This document shows positions 1 through 6,856 of a stretch of DNA of 34,282 bases, piece after piece. Under the pieces are notes generated by a model, which was given only the letters and a program-made list of their open reading frames with translations, was not told the DNA's origin and did no database searches. Within the stretch, counting starts at the first letter, position 1; the number at the start of each line of letters is the position of its first letter. The translations under genes and the position numbers were made by a program. This stretch comes from Deltaproteobacteria bacterium (GTDB taxonomy: Bacteria > Desulfobacterota > Desulfuromonadia > Desulfuromonadales > Geopsychrobacteraceae), in assembly GCA_018399135.1 (NCBI GenBank), contig JAGYPB010000030.1:1-34282 (forward strand), in the 5' to 3' direction.

Positions 1-46
1 CACAGGAACCCCGATCCTGCGCAAGGACTACAGCTGAATAGTTACG
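1..46 (+). repeat. Dispersed palindromic repeat, copy A (cut by window start)
   Basis: This copy reads CACAGG...CCTGCGCAAGGAC and ends in AGCTGAATAGTTACG. The same arrangement recurs at 106-163 (inverted), 4244-4308 (inverted), 8852-8901, 15541-15600 and 16768-16914. The core is a small hairpin (CACAGG / CCTGYG, loop of about 9 nt). It is flanked by TTCAGC on the left and GCTGAATAGTTAC on the right, which form an outer stem. The left arm of this copy lies outside the window. Confidence 0.7.
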
Positions 47-53
47 ATATTTT

Positions 54-81
54 TTGCTAATTGTTGTGGTGATGCTATGAT
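54..81 (+). promoter_or_regulatory. Possible sigma70-type promoter of the histidine kinase
   Basis: TTGCTA (54-59) and TATGAT (76-81) are 16 nt apart. They lie between the two inverted repeat copies and about 95 nt before the kinase start. The -10 match is good and the -35 is moderate. This is pattern matching only. Confidence 0.3.
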
Positions 82-105
82 TTCGCAGGTAAGATAAAGC
101 AGCAG

Positions 106-163
106 CGTAACTATTCAGCTCCGTCCATGCACAGGATCTCCAGCCCCGTGCTGAACAGATACG
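106..163 (-). repeat. Dispersed palindromic repeat, copy B (inverted to copy A)
   Basis: Read on the minus strand this is a complete element: GTATCTGTTCAGCAC, core, ATCCTGTGC, GGAC, then AGCTGAATAGTTACG. Positions 106-120 are the exact reverse complement of 32-46 in copy A. The pair therefore forms a head-to-head inverted repeat with a 59-nt centre, like paired REP elements. Confidence 0.7.
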
Positions 164-175
164 CAGAAGCTTTCT

Positions 176-1615
176 ATGTTGGATGGCATGATGATCTCAG
201 ATCTGTATCACCTGATTGAACATTACCCCCTGGAAAAACTCCTTCAGGTTGTTCCTGCCGGCATTTTTGTTGTCACCCCGGATCGAAAGATTGTCTACTG
301 GGACGAAGAGGCCGAGCGTATCACGGGTTTCAGGGCCACTGAGGTGATCGGGCGTTCCTGTCTCGAGTTGCATGCAGATGCCTGTTGTTATAGCTGTGCC
401 TTGTTTGACGAGACAGTCAGCAAGCCGCTCATCGGGGAAACCTGTTTATTAACCAACAAAAATGGCCGTAGATTGACCATCAGCAAGAACGCTGATCTGT
501 TGCGTGCCGCCGACGGAACGGTGATTGGCGGTATAGAGGCTTTTGTTGATCGTACCAACCTGAAGGAGGTCGAGCAGGAACGGGATTCTCTGCGCTCTGT
601 GCTCAATGGCATGACCGATCCGATCTACATCTGCAATCGTCATTACCAACTGCTTTTCTTCAACCGGGCGATGGAAAGTCTGATCGGCAAGATGACTGAC
701 CGACCCTGTTATGAGGTGTTATATGGTCTCGAAGATGTTTGTTTCAACTGCCCCATGGATGAGGTGTTCAGCGGGGAGCTATGTCGGCAGGAGACACACC
801 TGACCGGTACCGGACGCACCTATGAGGTGCTTCATTCCGCTTGTCATTTCCATCAACATCCACAATGTAAACTCGGGGTGTGTCGCGATATTACCGAGCG
901 ATTGATGATCAGACAGCGGTTGCTGCAGGCTAATCGTGAACTTGATGGTTTTGTTGCAATGGTGTCCCACGATTTACGTTCTCCCCTGACACCGTTAATC
1001 GGCTATGCCGAACTATTACAGGAACGATACAGTCATGTCCTCGATGATTTGGGCCGCGAATCGGTTGGTGAAATTTATGCAACCGCAGAACGGATGAGAG
1101 ATTTGCTCGAAGACCTCTTGTGTCTGGCTCGAGTTGGACAGGTACCGGTACCAATCGCGCCTGTTGATACCTCTCGTGTGGTCGCAGAAGTTGTTAATGA
1201 ACTCAGTGACTTGTTTGAGCGACATCAAGCTCAGATCCATATCGGTAACTTGCCGGATGTGATCATAGCTGAATCCTTACTTGCTGATATCTATCGTAAC
1301 CTGATCACTAACGCTCTTAAATACGGGATTGGTGAAAAGGATCCGCGTATTGAGGTTTTTGGCCATGTGGTAGGTGGACGGATTGAGCTGCTGGTTCGTG
1401 ATCATGGTGCAGGGGTAGCAGATATAGAAAGGGAAAGAATTTTTGAACCTTTTGCCCGTGGTGATGCTATCCATAGATGCAGTGGTACCGGCATTGGCCT
1501 GGCCACCGTAGCTAAAATTGCCCGGGTTTGTCATGGCCGTGTCTGGGTCGAAGAAACCTCCGGTGGTGGTGCTACTTTTGTGGTTGAATTGCCTAACCCG
1601 CAGTGGGAATTTTAA
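176..1615 (+). CDS. PAS-PAS sensor histidine kinase, soluble
   Basis: 479 residues with no membrane segment, so a cytoplasmic sensor. PAS domain 1 spans about residues 18-130 and PAS 2 about 137-243. A HisKA dimerisation domain follows with the H-box around His265 (VSHDLRSPL). The HATPase_c domain shows the N-box (Asn375/Asn379), the G1 box DHGAG (409-413), the F-box FEPF and the G2 box GTGIGL (437-442). It should autophosphorylate on His265, but no response regulator is adjacent, so its partner is unknown. Each PAS domain carries a cysteine cluster late in the fold (C70/C71/C74 and C189/C192, with C203, C223, C231 and C236 also nearby). This may point to a metal, Fe-S, haem or redox input; that is inference. 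ATGs at 188 and 191 are alternative starts, and no strong Shine-Dalgarno separates them. A hairpin terminator follows directly. Confidence 0.9.
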   Translation: MLDGMMISDLYHLIEHYPLEKLLQVVPAGIFVVTPDRKIVYWDEEAERITGFRATEVIGRSCLELHADACCYSCALFDETVSKPLIGETCLLTNKNGRRLTISKNADLLRAADGTVIGGIEAFVDRTNLKEVEQERDSLRSVLNGMTDPIYICNRHYQLLFFNRAMESLIGKMTDRPCYEVLYGLEDVCFNCPMDEVFSGELCRQETHLTGTGRTYEVLHSACHFHQHPQCKLGVCRDITERLMIRQRLLQANRELDGFVAMVSHDLRSPLTPLIGYAELLQERYSHVLDDLGRESVGEIYATAERMRDLLEDLLCLARVGQVPVPIAPVDTSRVVAEVVNELSDLFERHQAQIHIGNLPDVIIAESLLADIYRNLITNALKYGIGEKDPRIEVFGHVVGGRIELLVRDHGAGVADIERERIFEPFARGDAIHRCSGTGIGLATVAKIARVCHGRVWVEETSGGGATFVVELPNPQWEF

Positions 1616-1634
1616 ACAACCGATCATTACGCCC

Positions 1635-1678
1635 AAGCAAAAAGACCGCTACTTATACCAGCAGCGGTCTTTTTGCTT
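1635..1678. terminator. Bidirectional rho-independent terminator
   Basis: A perfect 16-bp inverted repeat (AAGCAAAAAGACCGCT at 1635-1650 and its complement at 1663-1678) encloses a 12-nt loop. The A-rich and T-rich flanks give a U tract in both directions. It lies between the convergent kinase (+) and the rubrerythrin-like gene (-) and can serve both. Confidence 0.9.
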
Positions 1679-1705
1679 TATGAATATGAAGCCGTCGGGT
1701 TGGTA

Positions 1706-2209
1706 CTATTCGCGGACGAAAGTATCCATGTCGGTTTCGTGAACCATGCCCATCAGGCGGGCATATTCCGACTCGATAATAATATAGTGGTTTTCAGTAG
1801 ACTTGGCATTTTCTTCGAAAATTGCACGAACCTCAGGGTCAGAAATCTTGGCTGCCATGGCGCGCAGGCTTTCAGCCAGGCGCTTTTCCTTGTCCATAGC
1901 CAGTTCCATGGCCTTGCGGTCATCGAATTTTTGCAACAGAGCCTTGTCGAGATCGGAAAGCCATTCACTGTTCTTCTCTGGTGGGGCATCGATAAATTCA
2001 TCGAAAGGGGGGAGCATGTCACTACAGTTGGTGCACTTGTCAAAGAAGTGCCTGGCATGCTCACGCTCTTCCTTGGCCAGCAATTCAAAGGTCGCGATGG
2101 CGTCCTTGTCCTTCATCTGCCTGGCGGCAATCTGGTAGAAGTTCATGGCGTTTTTTTCCGTCTTGACCGAACTGACCAAGGCGCTTTTGACTTCAGTTTC
2201 GTTAAGCAT
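1706..2209 (-). CDS. Rubrerythrin-like ferritin-family protein without rubredoxin domain
   Basis: 167 residues, all-helical ferritin-like fold. Glu18 (in TEKNAMNFY) and the EEREH segment with Glu48 and His51 match the first half of a di-iron site. A second Glu-rich helix pair (about residues 105-155, FEENAKSTENH) supplies the other half, though its ExxH spacing is not canonical. A CxxC pair (C59, C62) sits in the central loop, but there is no C-terminal rubredoxin domain. Rubrerythrins reduce peroxide in anaerobes and related proteins bind iron; which applies here is not clear. A Shine-Dalgarno (GGAGGAGACACC) precedes the ATG. The gene lies 38 nt downstream of the ferritin gene and is probably co-transcribed with it. 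Confidence 0.8.
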   Translation of the reverse strand: MLNETEVKSALVSSVKTEKNAMNFYQIAARQMKDKDAIATFELLAKEEREHARHFFDKCTNCSDMLPPFDEFIDAPPEKNSEWLSDLDKALLQKFDDRKAMELAMDKEKRLAESLRAMAAKISDPEVRAIFEENAKSTENHYIIIESEYARLMGMVHETDMDTFVRE

Positions 2210-2247
2210 GGGTGTCTCCTCCTGTGGTAATGAACTGAAAAAACCAG

Positions 2248-2760
2248 TTAGTTTGCGGCTGCTATTGGAACAAAGGTACGTTGAGCAAGTTCCTGGTCGA
2301 TCATCATCAACCCGCGGCCATCTCCTGCGACTCTTTTGAGTTTAGCAATAATGTGGTTGGCAGTTGCTTCTTCTTCAATCTGTTCGGTAATAAACCACTG
2401 CAGAAAAATCTGAGCGGCATGGTTTTTTTCCTGTTGGGCCAGATCCATCAGGGCATTGATCCGCGAGGTGACGATCTGCTCGTGCCCCAGTGCGGCCTCA
2501 AAAACTTCTAGCGGCGAAGCGTATTCATGATGGGGGGTGTCCATCCCCTGTAGAACAACCCGATGTCCTGTTTCACAGACAAAATCAAACATTTTTTCGG
2601 CGTGAGACATCTCTTCCTGAAACTGAATATTCATCCAGTTAGCCATGCCGGGAAGATCCTCTGACTCAAAAAAGGCCTGCATCGATTTGTAGATGAAGGC
2701 AGAATGGTATTCAAATTGAATCTGGTCGTTAATCGCACTAGCGAGGTTGTCACTGAGCAT
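2248..2760 (-). CDS. ftnA: Bacterial non-haem ferritin (FtnA type)
   Basis: 170 residues, the usual length for bacterial ferritin. The ferroxidase-centre residues fall at the positions known for Escherichia coli FtnA: Glu17, Glu50, His53, Glu94, Gln127 and Glu130. No haem-binding Met of bacterioferritin stands out. It should assemble into a 24-subunit cytoplasmic shell that oxidises ferrous iron and stores it as a ferric mineral. An AAGGAG Shine-Dalgarno lies just before ATG 2760. It is first of a two-gene unit with the rubrerythrin-like protein, and a promoter-like sequence lies upstream. A ferritin here and a candidate iron-organelle cluster 20 kb away suggest two iron-storage routes. Confidence 0.93.
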   Translation of the reverse strand: MLSDNLASAINDQIQFEYHSAFIYKSMQAFFESEDLPGMANWMNIQFQEEMSHAEKMFDFVCETGHRVVLQGMDTPHHEYASPLEVFEAALGHEQIVTSRINALMDLAQQEKNHAAQIFLQWFITEQIEEEATANHIIAKLKRVAGDGRGLMMIDQELAQRTFVPIAAAN

Positions 2761-2802
2761 TGATTGATCTCCTTTTGGTTATTAATATCGGGGTCAACCC
2801 TC

Positions 2803-2832
2803 AGTATAAACGAAGTTGCTACGCTACTGCAA
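2803..2832 (-). promoter_or_regulatory. Predicted promoter of the ferritin/rubrerythrin pair
   Basis: On the minus strand TTGCAG (2832-2827) and TATACT (2808-2803) are 18 nt apart. Transcription would start about 35-40 nt before the ferritin ATG. A 15-nt dyad, TCACAAC-A-GTTGTGA (2884-2898), lies further upstream and could be an operator for either divergent gene. No convincing Fur or PerR box was seen. Confidence 0.4.
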
Positions 2833-2921
2833 AGTTTGATTCGGCACAATAGCAGATTCCTGCCCCCGATATCACTAAAAAACTCACAACAGTTGTGACT
2901 TTAAGCAAAGACCGTCCATAG

Positions 2922-2951
2922 TTGTCAGGCTCGCTATAGATCGGGTATGCT
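2922..2951 (+). promoter_or_regulatory. Predicted promoter of engB
   Basis: TTGTCA (2922-2927) and TATGCT (2946-2951) are separated by 18 nt. Initiation would fall near 2958, leaving a leader of about 30 nt before the engB ATG. The same -35 sequence and spacing recur upstream of nrdD. Confidence 0.45.
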
Positions 2952-2989
2952 GCAATTCGTTGTTTTATTTCTCCTGCCAGGACAAACCG

Positions 2990-3613
2990 ATGAAGATCAG
3001 CACCGCAGAGTTTATTAAAAGCGCAACCAGGCCCGCGCATTATCCAGACCCTCAGTTTCCTGAAATTGCTTTTGCCGGCCGCAGTAATGTCGGCAAAAGT
3101 ACCCTGATTAACGTGCTGCTGAACCGTAAAAATCTGGTTCGCACATCGGCGACGCCGGGGCGTACCCAACTGATCAACTTTTTCAATGTCAACCAGCATT
3201 TTGTGCTGGTCGACCTGCCGGGTTATGGTTTTGCCAAGGTGCCGGTAGCGGTCAGAAAGGCCTGGGGGCCGATGGTCAGGACCTATCTGGAAATCCGCGA
3301 TTCTCTGGTGGCGACAGTATTTATTATTGATATTCGCCGCACTCCAGGTGAAGAAGACCTGCACCTGCTTGACTGGCTGGAGGAGTTCGGTGTACCGACG
3401 ATTCCGGTACTTTCCAAAATCGACAAGGTCAGTCGATCTCAACGCCGTCAACATATCGAACGGATTGCTGATGTTACTGGTTTGCCGGTTGATTCCTTCA
3501 GTCTGTTTTCAGCTCTGAGTCGCGAAGGGATCGAAGATATTCGTGAGCGGATTGATACTGTGCTTGAACAACAAACATCTGCCGGGCCGGCAGTGGGTGG
3601 CGAGATCGCATGA
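2990..3613 (+). CDS. engB: Ribosome biogenesis GTP-binding protein EngB (YihA/YsxC)
   Basis: 207 residues, normal for this GTPase. The P-loop is GRSNVGKS, the switch I threonine is in the [10 protein letters not shown] segment, G3 is DLPGYG and the guanine-specificity motif is SKID (variant of T/NKxD). The family helps assemble the large ribosomal subunit and is essential in many bacteria. ATG 2990 was chosen because an AGGA Shine-Dalgarno (2979-2982) sits 7 nt upstream and the protein then begins MKISTAEF, as in homologues. An in-frame TTG at 2960 would add ten residues without family support. The stop overlaps the next start by 4 nt, implying translational coupling. Confidence 0.95.
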   Translation: MKISTAEFIKSATRPAHYPDPQFPEIAFAGRSNVGKSTLINVLLNRKNLVRTSATPGRTQLINFFNVNQHFVLVDLPGYGFAKVPVAVRKAWGPMVRTYLEIRDSLVATVFIIDIRRTPGEEDLHLLDWLEEFGVPTIPVLSKIDKVSRSQRRQHIERIADVTGLPVDSFSLFSALSREGIEDIRERIDTVLEQQTSAGPAVGGEIA

Positions 3614-4215
3614 ACAAGCCGACACGGGTGCACCTGTTGCGCCATGGCCAGGTAGAGGGCTATGAAGAAAAACGTTACAATGGTCAGGCTGATACCCCTT
3701 TGACCGTCCTCGGAAGGCGCCAATCTGCCGGTTTTGCCGGGTGCTTTCAATATCGCCGACTGGCTGCCATCTATTCCAGTGATCTGCAGCGTTGCCGTTT
3801 CGCCGCCGATCAGATTGCCCTGTTTCAGCGGATCAAACCGGTTTATCGAACAGATTTGCGCGAACTCTGCGCCGGTGATTGGGAGGGGATTCCCTGGGCT
3901 GTGCTGCAGCATGATGCCACAGAATTATGGCAGGCGCGCCTGCGTGATATCGTTCATATTGCCCCGCCTGGTGGTGAGAGTTTCTGTGCCCTGGCGAAGC
4001 GTGTGCGCCCGGGGTTGCAGCAGATAATTTCCTCACACTTGGGGGGGGAAGTTGTTATAGTATCCCATGGTGGGGTGAATCGTCTGATTCTCCTTGATGC
4101 TCTTGGGGCTCCGCTGGAAAATCTGATGCGCATCGAGCAGGATTACGCCTGTCACAATATTATCGATTATTATCCGGACGGACGCACGAGCGTATTGCTG
4201 CTCAATGGCAAGTAA
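3610..4215 (+). CDS. Histidine phosphatase family protein, possible alpha-ribazole phosphatase (CobC-like)
   Basis: 201 residues of the phosphoglycerate-mutase-like superfamily. The phosphate-accepting motif LRHG places the catalytic His at residue 12 with Arg11. The second catalytic His lies in IVSHGGVNR (about residues 150-158). The [10 protein letters not shown] segment matches CobC/GpmB-type enzymes, which remove phosphate from alpha-ribazole phosphate in late cobalamin synthesis. Superfamily members vary widely in substrate. The CobC reading rests mainly on cbiE lying 140 nt downstream. It overlaps engB by 4 nt (ATGA). Confidence 0.8.
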   Translation: MNKPTRVHLLRHGQVEGYEEKRYNGQADTPLTVLGRRQSAGFAGCFQYRRLAAIYSSDLQRCRFAADQIALFQRIKPVYRTDLRELCAGDWEGIPWAVLQHDATELWQARLRDIVHIAPPGGESFCALAKRVRPGLQQIISSHLGGEVVIVSHGGVNRLILLDALGAPLENLMRIEQDYACHNIIDYYPDGRTSVLLLNGK

Positions 4216-4243
4216 TTTGCAGCTTCAAAAGGCACTGTAACTT

Positions 4244-4308
4244 GCAATTATTCAGCGTCGTCCTTGGCATAGAGCCTTGTCCTGCGCAGGGATAGAGCTG
4301 AAATTACG
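4244..4308 (-). repeat. Dispersed palindromic repeat, copy C
   Basis: On the minus strand it reads CGTAATTTCAGC, a core with CCTGCGCAGG, then GCCAAGGACGACGCTGAATAATTGC. It matches the order of the other copies with some divergence. It fills most of the gap between the phosphatase gene and cbiE. Confidence 0.65.
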
Positions 4309-4354
4309 TCGTTTTTAGATTTTCGGATAGACACCACCTCAGGGAGATCACATC

Positions 4355-5047
4355 ATGAAGTCGATTCATGTCATCGGAGCCGGGATGGCCGGGCAGGAAG
4401 GTTTTACTGCCCAGGCTTTAGAGTTGATTACTGCCAGCGACATTCTCTTTGGTGCGCCCCGTCTACTGACCTTGTTTCCCGACTATCAGGGAGAAAAACA
4501 GCAGATCGATGACCAATCAATGGCATCGATGATTGAGCGTCTGCGCCATTTTCAGGGGAACGCGGTGGTGCTGGCTTCAGGAGACCCACTTTTTTTCGGT
4601 GTTGGCCGCTTCCTCTTGCGTAATCTGCCGGAAGCTTTGATCGATTTTCTGCCGAATGTCACTTCGGTACAATACGCCTTTGCCAAGATTCGCGAGCCCT
4701 GGGATGATGCTGTATTTGTTTCGACCCACAGTCGCACAGTTAAAAGTGTTGTTGACCGGGTGGTGGCTAATGACAAGGCCGCTATTCTGACCGACGAGTT
4801 GATGACTCCGAAGATGATAGCGAGCGAACTGGCGGGGCGTAACTGTTTCGGGTATCGGGTCTATCTCTGCGAGAATCTTGGATCGGCTGAGGAAAAGATT
4901 CAACTGACCAGTGTGAAAGGGCTGCTGGATCTGGCTGTGGCCGCGCTGAATGTTGATTCTGACCGTGAATACGAAGAGGAGGAACAGGCAGGCGCTCCCG
5001 GTATTCGGTATACCGGCGACGAGTTTTTAAGTGTGAAAAAACCATGA
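4355..5047 (+). CDS. cbiE: Precorrin-6Y/cobalt-precorrin-7 C5-methyltransferase (CbiE)
   Basis: 230 residues of the tetrapyrrole methylase fold. The N terminus IHVIGAGMAG is the glycine-rich first strand. VVLASGDPLFFGVGRFLL (about residues 70-88) is the signature S-adenosylmethionine and substrate loop of the family. CbiE methylates C5 of the corrin ring, working with CbiT (C15 methylation and C12 decarboxylation); the two are fused as CobL in many bacteria. An AGGGAG Shine-Dalgarno precedes ATG 4355. The stop overlaps the start of a degraded cbiT (5044), so the pair was once a coupled operon. With CbiT broken, this gene's role here is uncertain. No other corrin-ring genes are in the window. 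Confidence 0.88.
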   Translation: MKSIHVIGAGMAGQEGFTAQALELITASDILFGAPRLLTLFPDYQGEKQQIDDQSMASMIERLRHFQGNAVVLASGDPLFFGVGRFLLRNLPEALIDFLPNVTSVQYAFAKIREPWDDAVFVSTHSRTVKSVVDRVVANDKAAILTDELMTPKMIASELAGRNCFGYRVYLCENLGSAEEKIQLTSVKGLLDLAVAALNVDSDREYEEEEQAGAPGIRYTGDEFLSVKKP

Positions 5048-5595
5048 CCCGTGAAGAGGTACGGGTTGTGACCTTGGCCAAGCTGCGCCTGCGCCATGAT
5101 ATATGTGTCTGTGGGATATCGGTGCTGGTTCCGGCTCTATCAGTATCGAGGCAGACTACGCTGCTGCCGCAGGGGGCGGGTGTGAAGGCGATTGAGCGCA
5201 ATGAGGAAAGCCTGCGCTTTCTTATCGCGAGAATTTGCGTCGTTTTAATGCCCGCAATGTTGCTCTGGGTGACCGGGTAATGCGCCCGATTGTCTTGACG
5301 AGCTTGCCCGATCCCGACTGGGTGTTTATCGGCGGCAGTGGTGGCCATTTATGGGAAATCTTGAGCAGGCTTACCAGCGTCTGGCGGTTGGTGGGAAGAC
5401 GTTCTAATCGCCATTACCCTGGACACCCTGACAGCTGCCAACGACCATTATTCCAATAATGCCGGCTAATAGTTGAAGTGGTGGCCCTGAATATTGCTCC
5501 GAACCCGTCCGGAAACCGACTATAAAATGTTTGAGGCATATAACCCCGTCTATATTATTACCGGAGGAAACAATAAGCGTTGCTGTGAGATGTGA
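5044..5595 (+). pseudogene. cbiT: Decayed cbiT (cobalt-precorrin-6B C15-methyltransferase), several frameshifts
   Basis: Recognisable CbiT pieces occur in order but in changing frames. First is MTREEVRVVTLAKLRLRHD (from 5044). Then comes WDIGAGSGSISIE, the SAM-binding motif (about 5113-5151), then KAIERNEESLRF (about 5183-5220). ENLRRFNARNVAL follows (about 5231-5270), then PDPDWVFIGGSGGHLWEIL (about 5308-5365), LDTLTAAND (about 5421-5447) and EVVALNIA. The last piece is TDYKMFEAYNPVYIIT ending at TGA 5595. At least five small insertions or deletions are needed to join them, near 5108, 5180, 5228, 5275 and 5370, with a further one near 5500. Neighbouring genes are intact, so general sequencing error is unlikely. 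No full-length CbiT can be made. Confidence 0.85.
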
Positions 5596-5649
5596 TGATC
5601 AGTCATCCAGCGATTCAGTGCTCCCCTGAAGAACGGGCAGCCGCCACTG

Positions 5650-6594
5650 ATGCTGGCGCCGATGCAGGGCCTGACTAACTCCGCCCTGCGCCGTTTGTAC
5701 CTGCAGAAATACCAGCCGGATCTGGTCTTTACCGAGTTTGTCCGGGTGCAGACCCAAACCAGAAAACGGGTTGCCAGAAATGAACTGACGGATCTGCAGG
5801 ATCATCCTGCTGAAGCGCCATTAGTGGTACAGTTGATCGGTAATGATCCTGCGGCTCTGGCTGAAGCTGCGCTACTGTTACAAGCGCAGGGGATACAGCA
5901 CATCAATCTGAATCTGGGGTGTCCCTACGGGCGCATGACCACTGGCGCTACCGGTGGTGAGCTGCTGCGCCAGCCACAGCAGATCGCGTCAATGCTGACA
6001 GCATTGCGGCGTGTCTGCCAGGGCAGCTTTTCAGTGAAAAGCCGCGCCGGTTATGAAGATTTAAACCAGTGGCAGCGTCTGCTTCCCCTTTTTGAAGATT
6101 CCGGTGTCGATTTTATCGTTCTTCATCCACGCACGGTAGAGCAGCGTTACAATGGCGAAGCCGATCACCGGATCACTGCCGCCATGGCCCTGAAAACTTC
6201 CTTGCCGATTATTGCCAATGGCGACATCCGTGCTGCGCAAGAGGCCCGGACGTTGCTGGTACAAACCGGTGTTGCCGGGCTGATGATCGGCCGTGGGGCC
6301 CTGGCCGACCCCTTTATTTTTCAGCGTATTCGCGGTGTGGAGCCTTTGACCGTTGGTTCAGTGCTCAGGCGCCAGGAACTTGGTCAGTTTATTGGTGCCT
6401 TGTGGCCAAGCTATCTGCAGAAATTCAGTGGTGAGCGTCAGGCGCTGATGAAGATCAAGGATGTACTGAATTTTATTCCCGATCCTGACTTGCAGAGGGA
6501 TCTTGGCCGGCTCAAGCGAGCAACCTCAAGAGCGGCTTTTCTTGCCAGGCTGGCAGATTATTTCCCGGCAGTCCAAGCTCCGGCCCTCTTCTGA
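5650..6594 (+). CDS. tRNA-dihydrouridine synthase family protein (DusC/DusB-like)
   Basis: 314 residues of a TIM-barrel FMN enzyme. It opens with LAPMQGLTN, the first barrel strand of Dus proteins. NLGCPYGRMTTGATGGELL carries the catalytic cysteine, followed by VKSRAGYED, LHPRTVEQRYNGEADH, IIANGDI and the phosphate-binding MIGRGALADPFIF. The enzyme reduces specific tRNA uridines to dihydrouridine with NADPH. The start is uncertain: ATG 5650 has no clear Shine-Dalgarno. The frame is open back to a stop at 5596, with plausible coding (KNGQPPL) just before the ATG, so a CTG at 5626 is possible. It lies just downstream of the cbiT pseudogene. Confidence 0.88.
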   Translation: MLAPMQGLTNSALRRLYLQKYQPDLVFTEFVRVQTQTRKRVARNELTDLQDHPAEAPLVVQLIGNDPAALAEAALLLQAQGIQHINLNLGCPYGRMTTGATGGELLRQPQQIASMLTALRRVCQGSFSVKSRAGYEDLNQWQRLLPLFEDSGVDFIVLHPRTVEQRYNGEADHRITAAMALKTSLPIIANGDIRAAQEARTLLVQTGVAGLMIGRGALADPFIFQRIRGVEPLTVGSVLRRQELGQFIGALWPSYLQKFSGERQALMKIKDVLNFIPDPDLQRDLGRLKRATSRAAFLARLADYFPAVQAPALF

Positions 6595-6663
6595 GAAAGA
6601 GTCAAAGTCGGTGTCATTGTGGTAGTTTAGCTCCCCTTTATCCACAACAAATCAACAACTGTT

Positions 6664-6711
6664 TGACAAGATGTAGTATTTCCCCTCAGGAGCATCCACC
6701 AGATGTAGTGT
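6664..6711 (+). promoter_or_regulatory. Tandem NrdR boxes upstream of nrdD
   Basis: Two related 16-mers, TGACAAGATGTAGTAT (6664-6679) and CCACCAGATGTAGTGT (6696-6711), share AGATGTAGT. They resemble the NrdR consensus ACACWATATATWGTGT, with about 11 and 12 of 16 positions matching. Their starts are 32 nt apart (three helical turns), the spacing typical of paired NrdR sites. NrdR is an ATP-cone repressor of ribonucleotide reductase genes; its own gene is not in the window. The 262-nt gap between dus and nrdD holds these boxes, one promoter-like sequence and nothing else recognised. Confidence 0.7.
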
Positions 6712-6719
6712 TTTTGTCG

Positions 6720-6749
6720 TTGTCATGTTGCTGCGCTCTGTGCTAGGCT
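6720..6749 (+). promoter_or_regulatory. Predicted nrdD promoter
   Basis: TTGTCA (6720-6725) and TAGGCT (6744-6749) are 18 nt apart, starting 9 nt after the second NrdR box. The start would be near 6756, about 100 nt before the nrdD ATG. The -10 match is weak, so a second promoter within the boxes is possible. Confidence 0.35.
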
Positions 6750-6856
6750 TCGCAACTGTGGTTTTGCTGAATTGATCAGGCAGCAAGAGAAAACTGTCAG
6801 TTTTTCAGTCTGCTTTTTGGCCGGTGGCTGATAGTCACAACTGTTCAGGAGGGCGT

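Noticed and set aside
1673..2230. Plus-strand frame of 185 codons opposite the rubrerythrin-like gene
   Set aside because: The minus-strand protein has ferritin-family motifs and a ribosome site. The plus frame has neither and starts inside the terminator.
2884..2898. TCACAAC-A-GTTGTGA dyad as a CRP site
   Set aside because: The half-sites are in the reverse arrangement to the CRP consensus and the spacing is wrong. It is kept only as a possible operator of unknown type.
2819..3454. Minus-strand frame of 211 codons opposite engB
   Set aside because: It covers the conserved GTPase motifs on the other strand, so it is a shadow.
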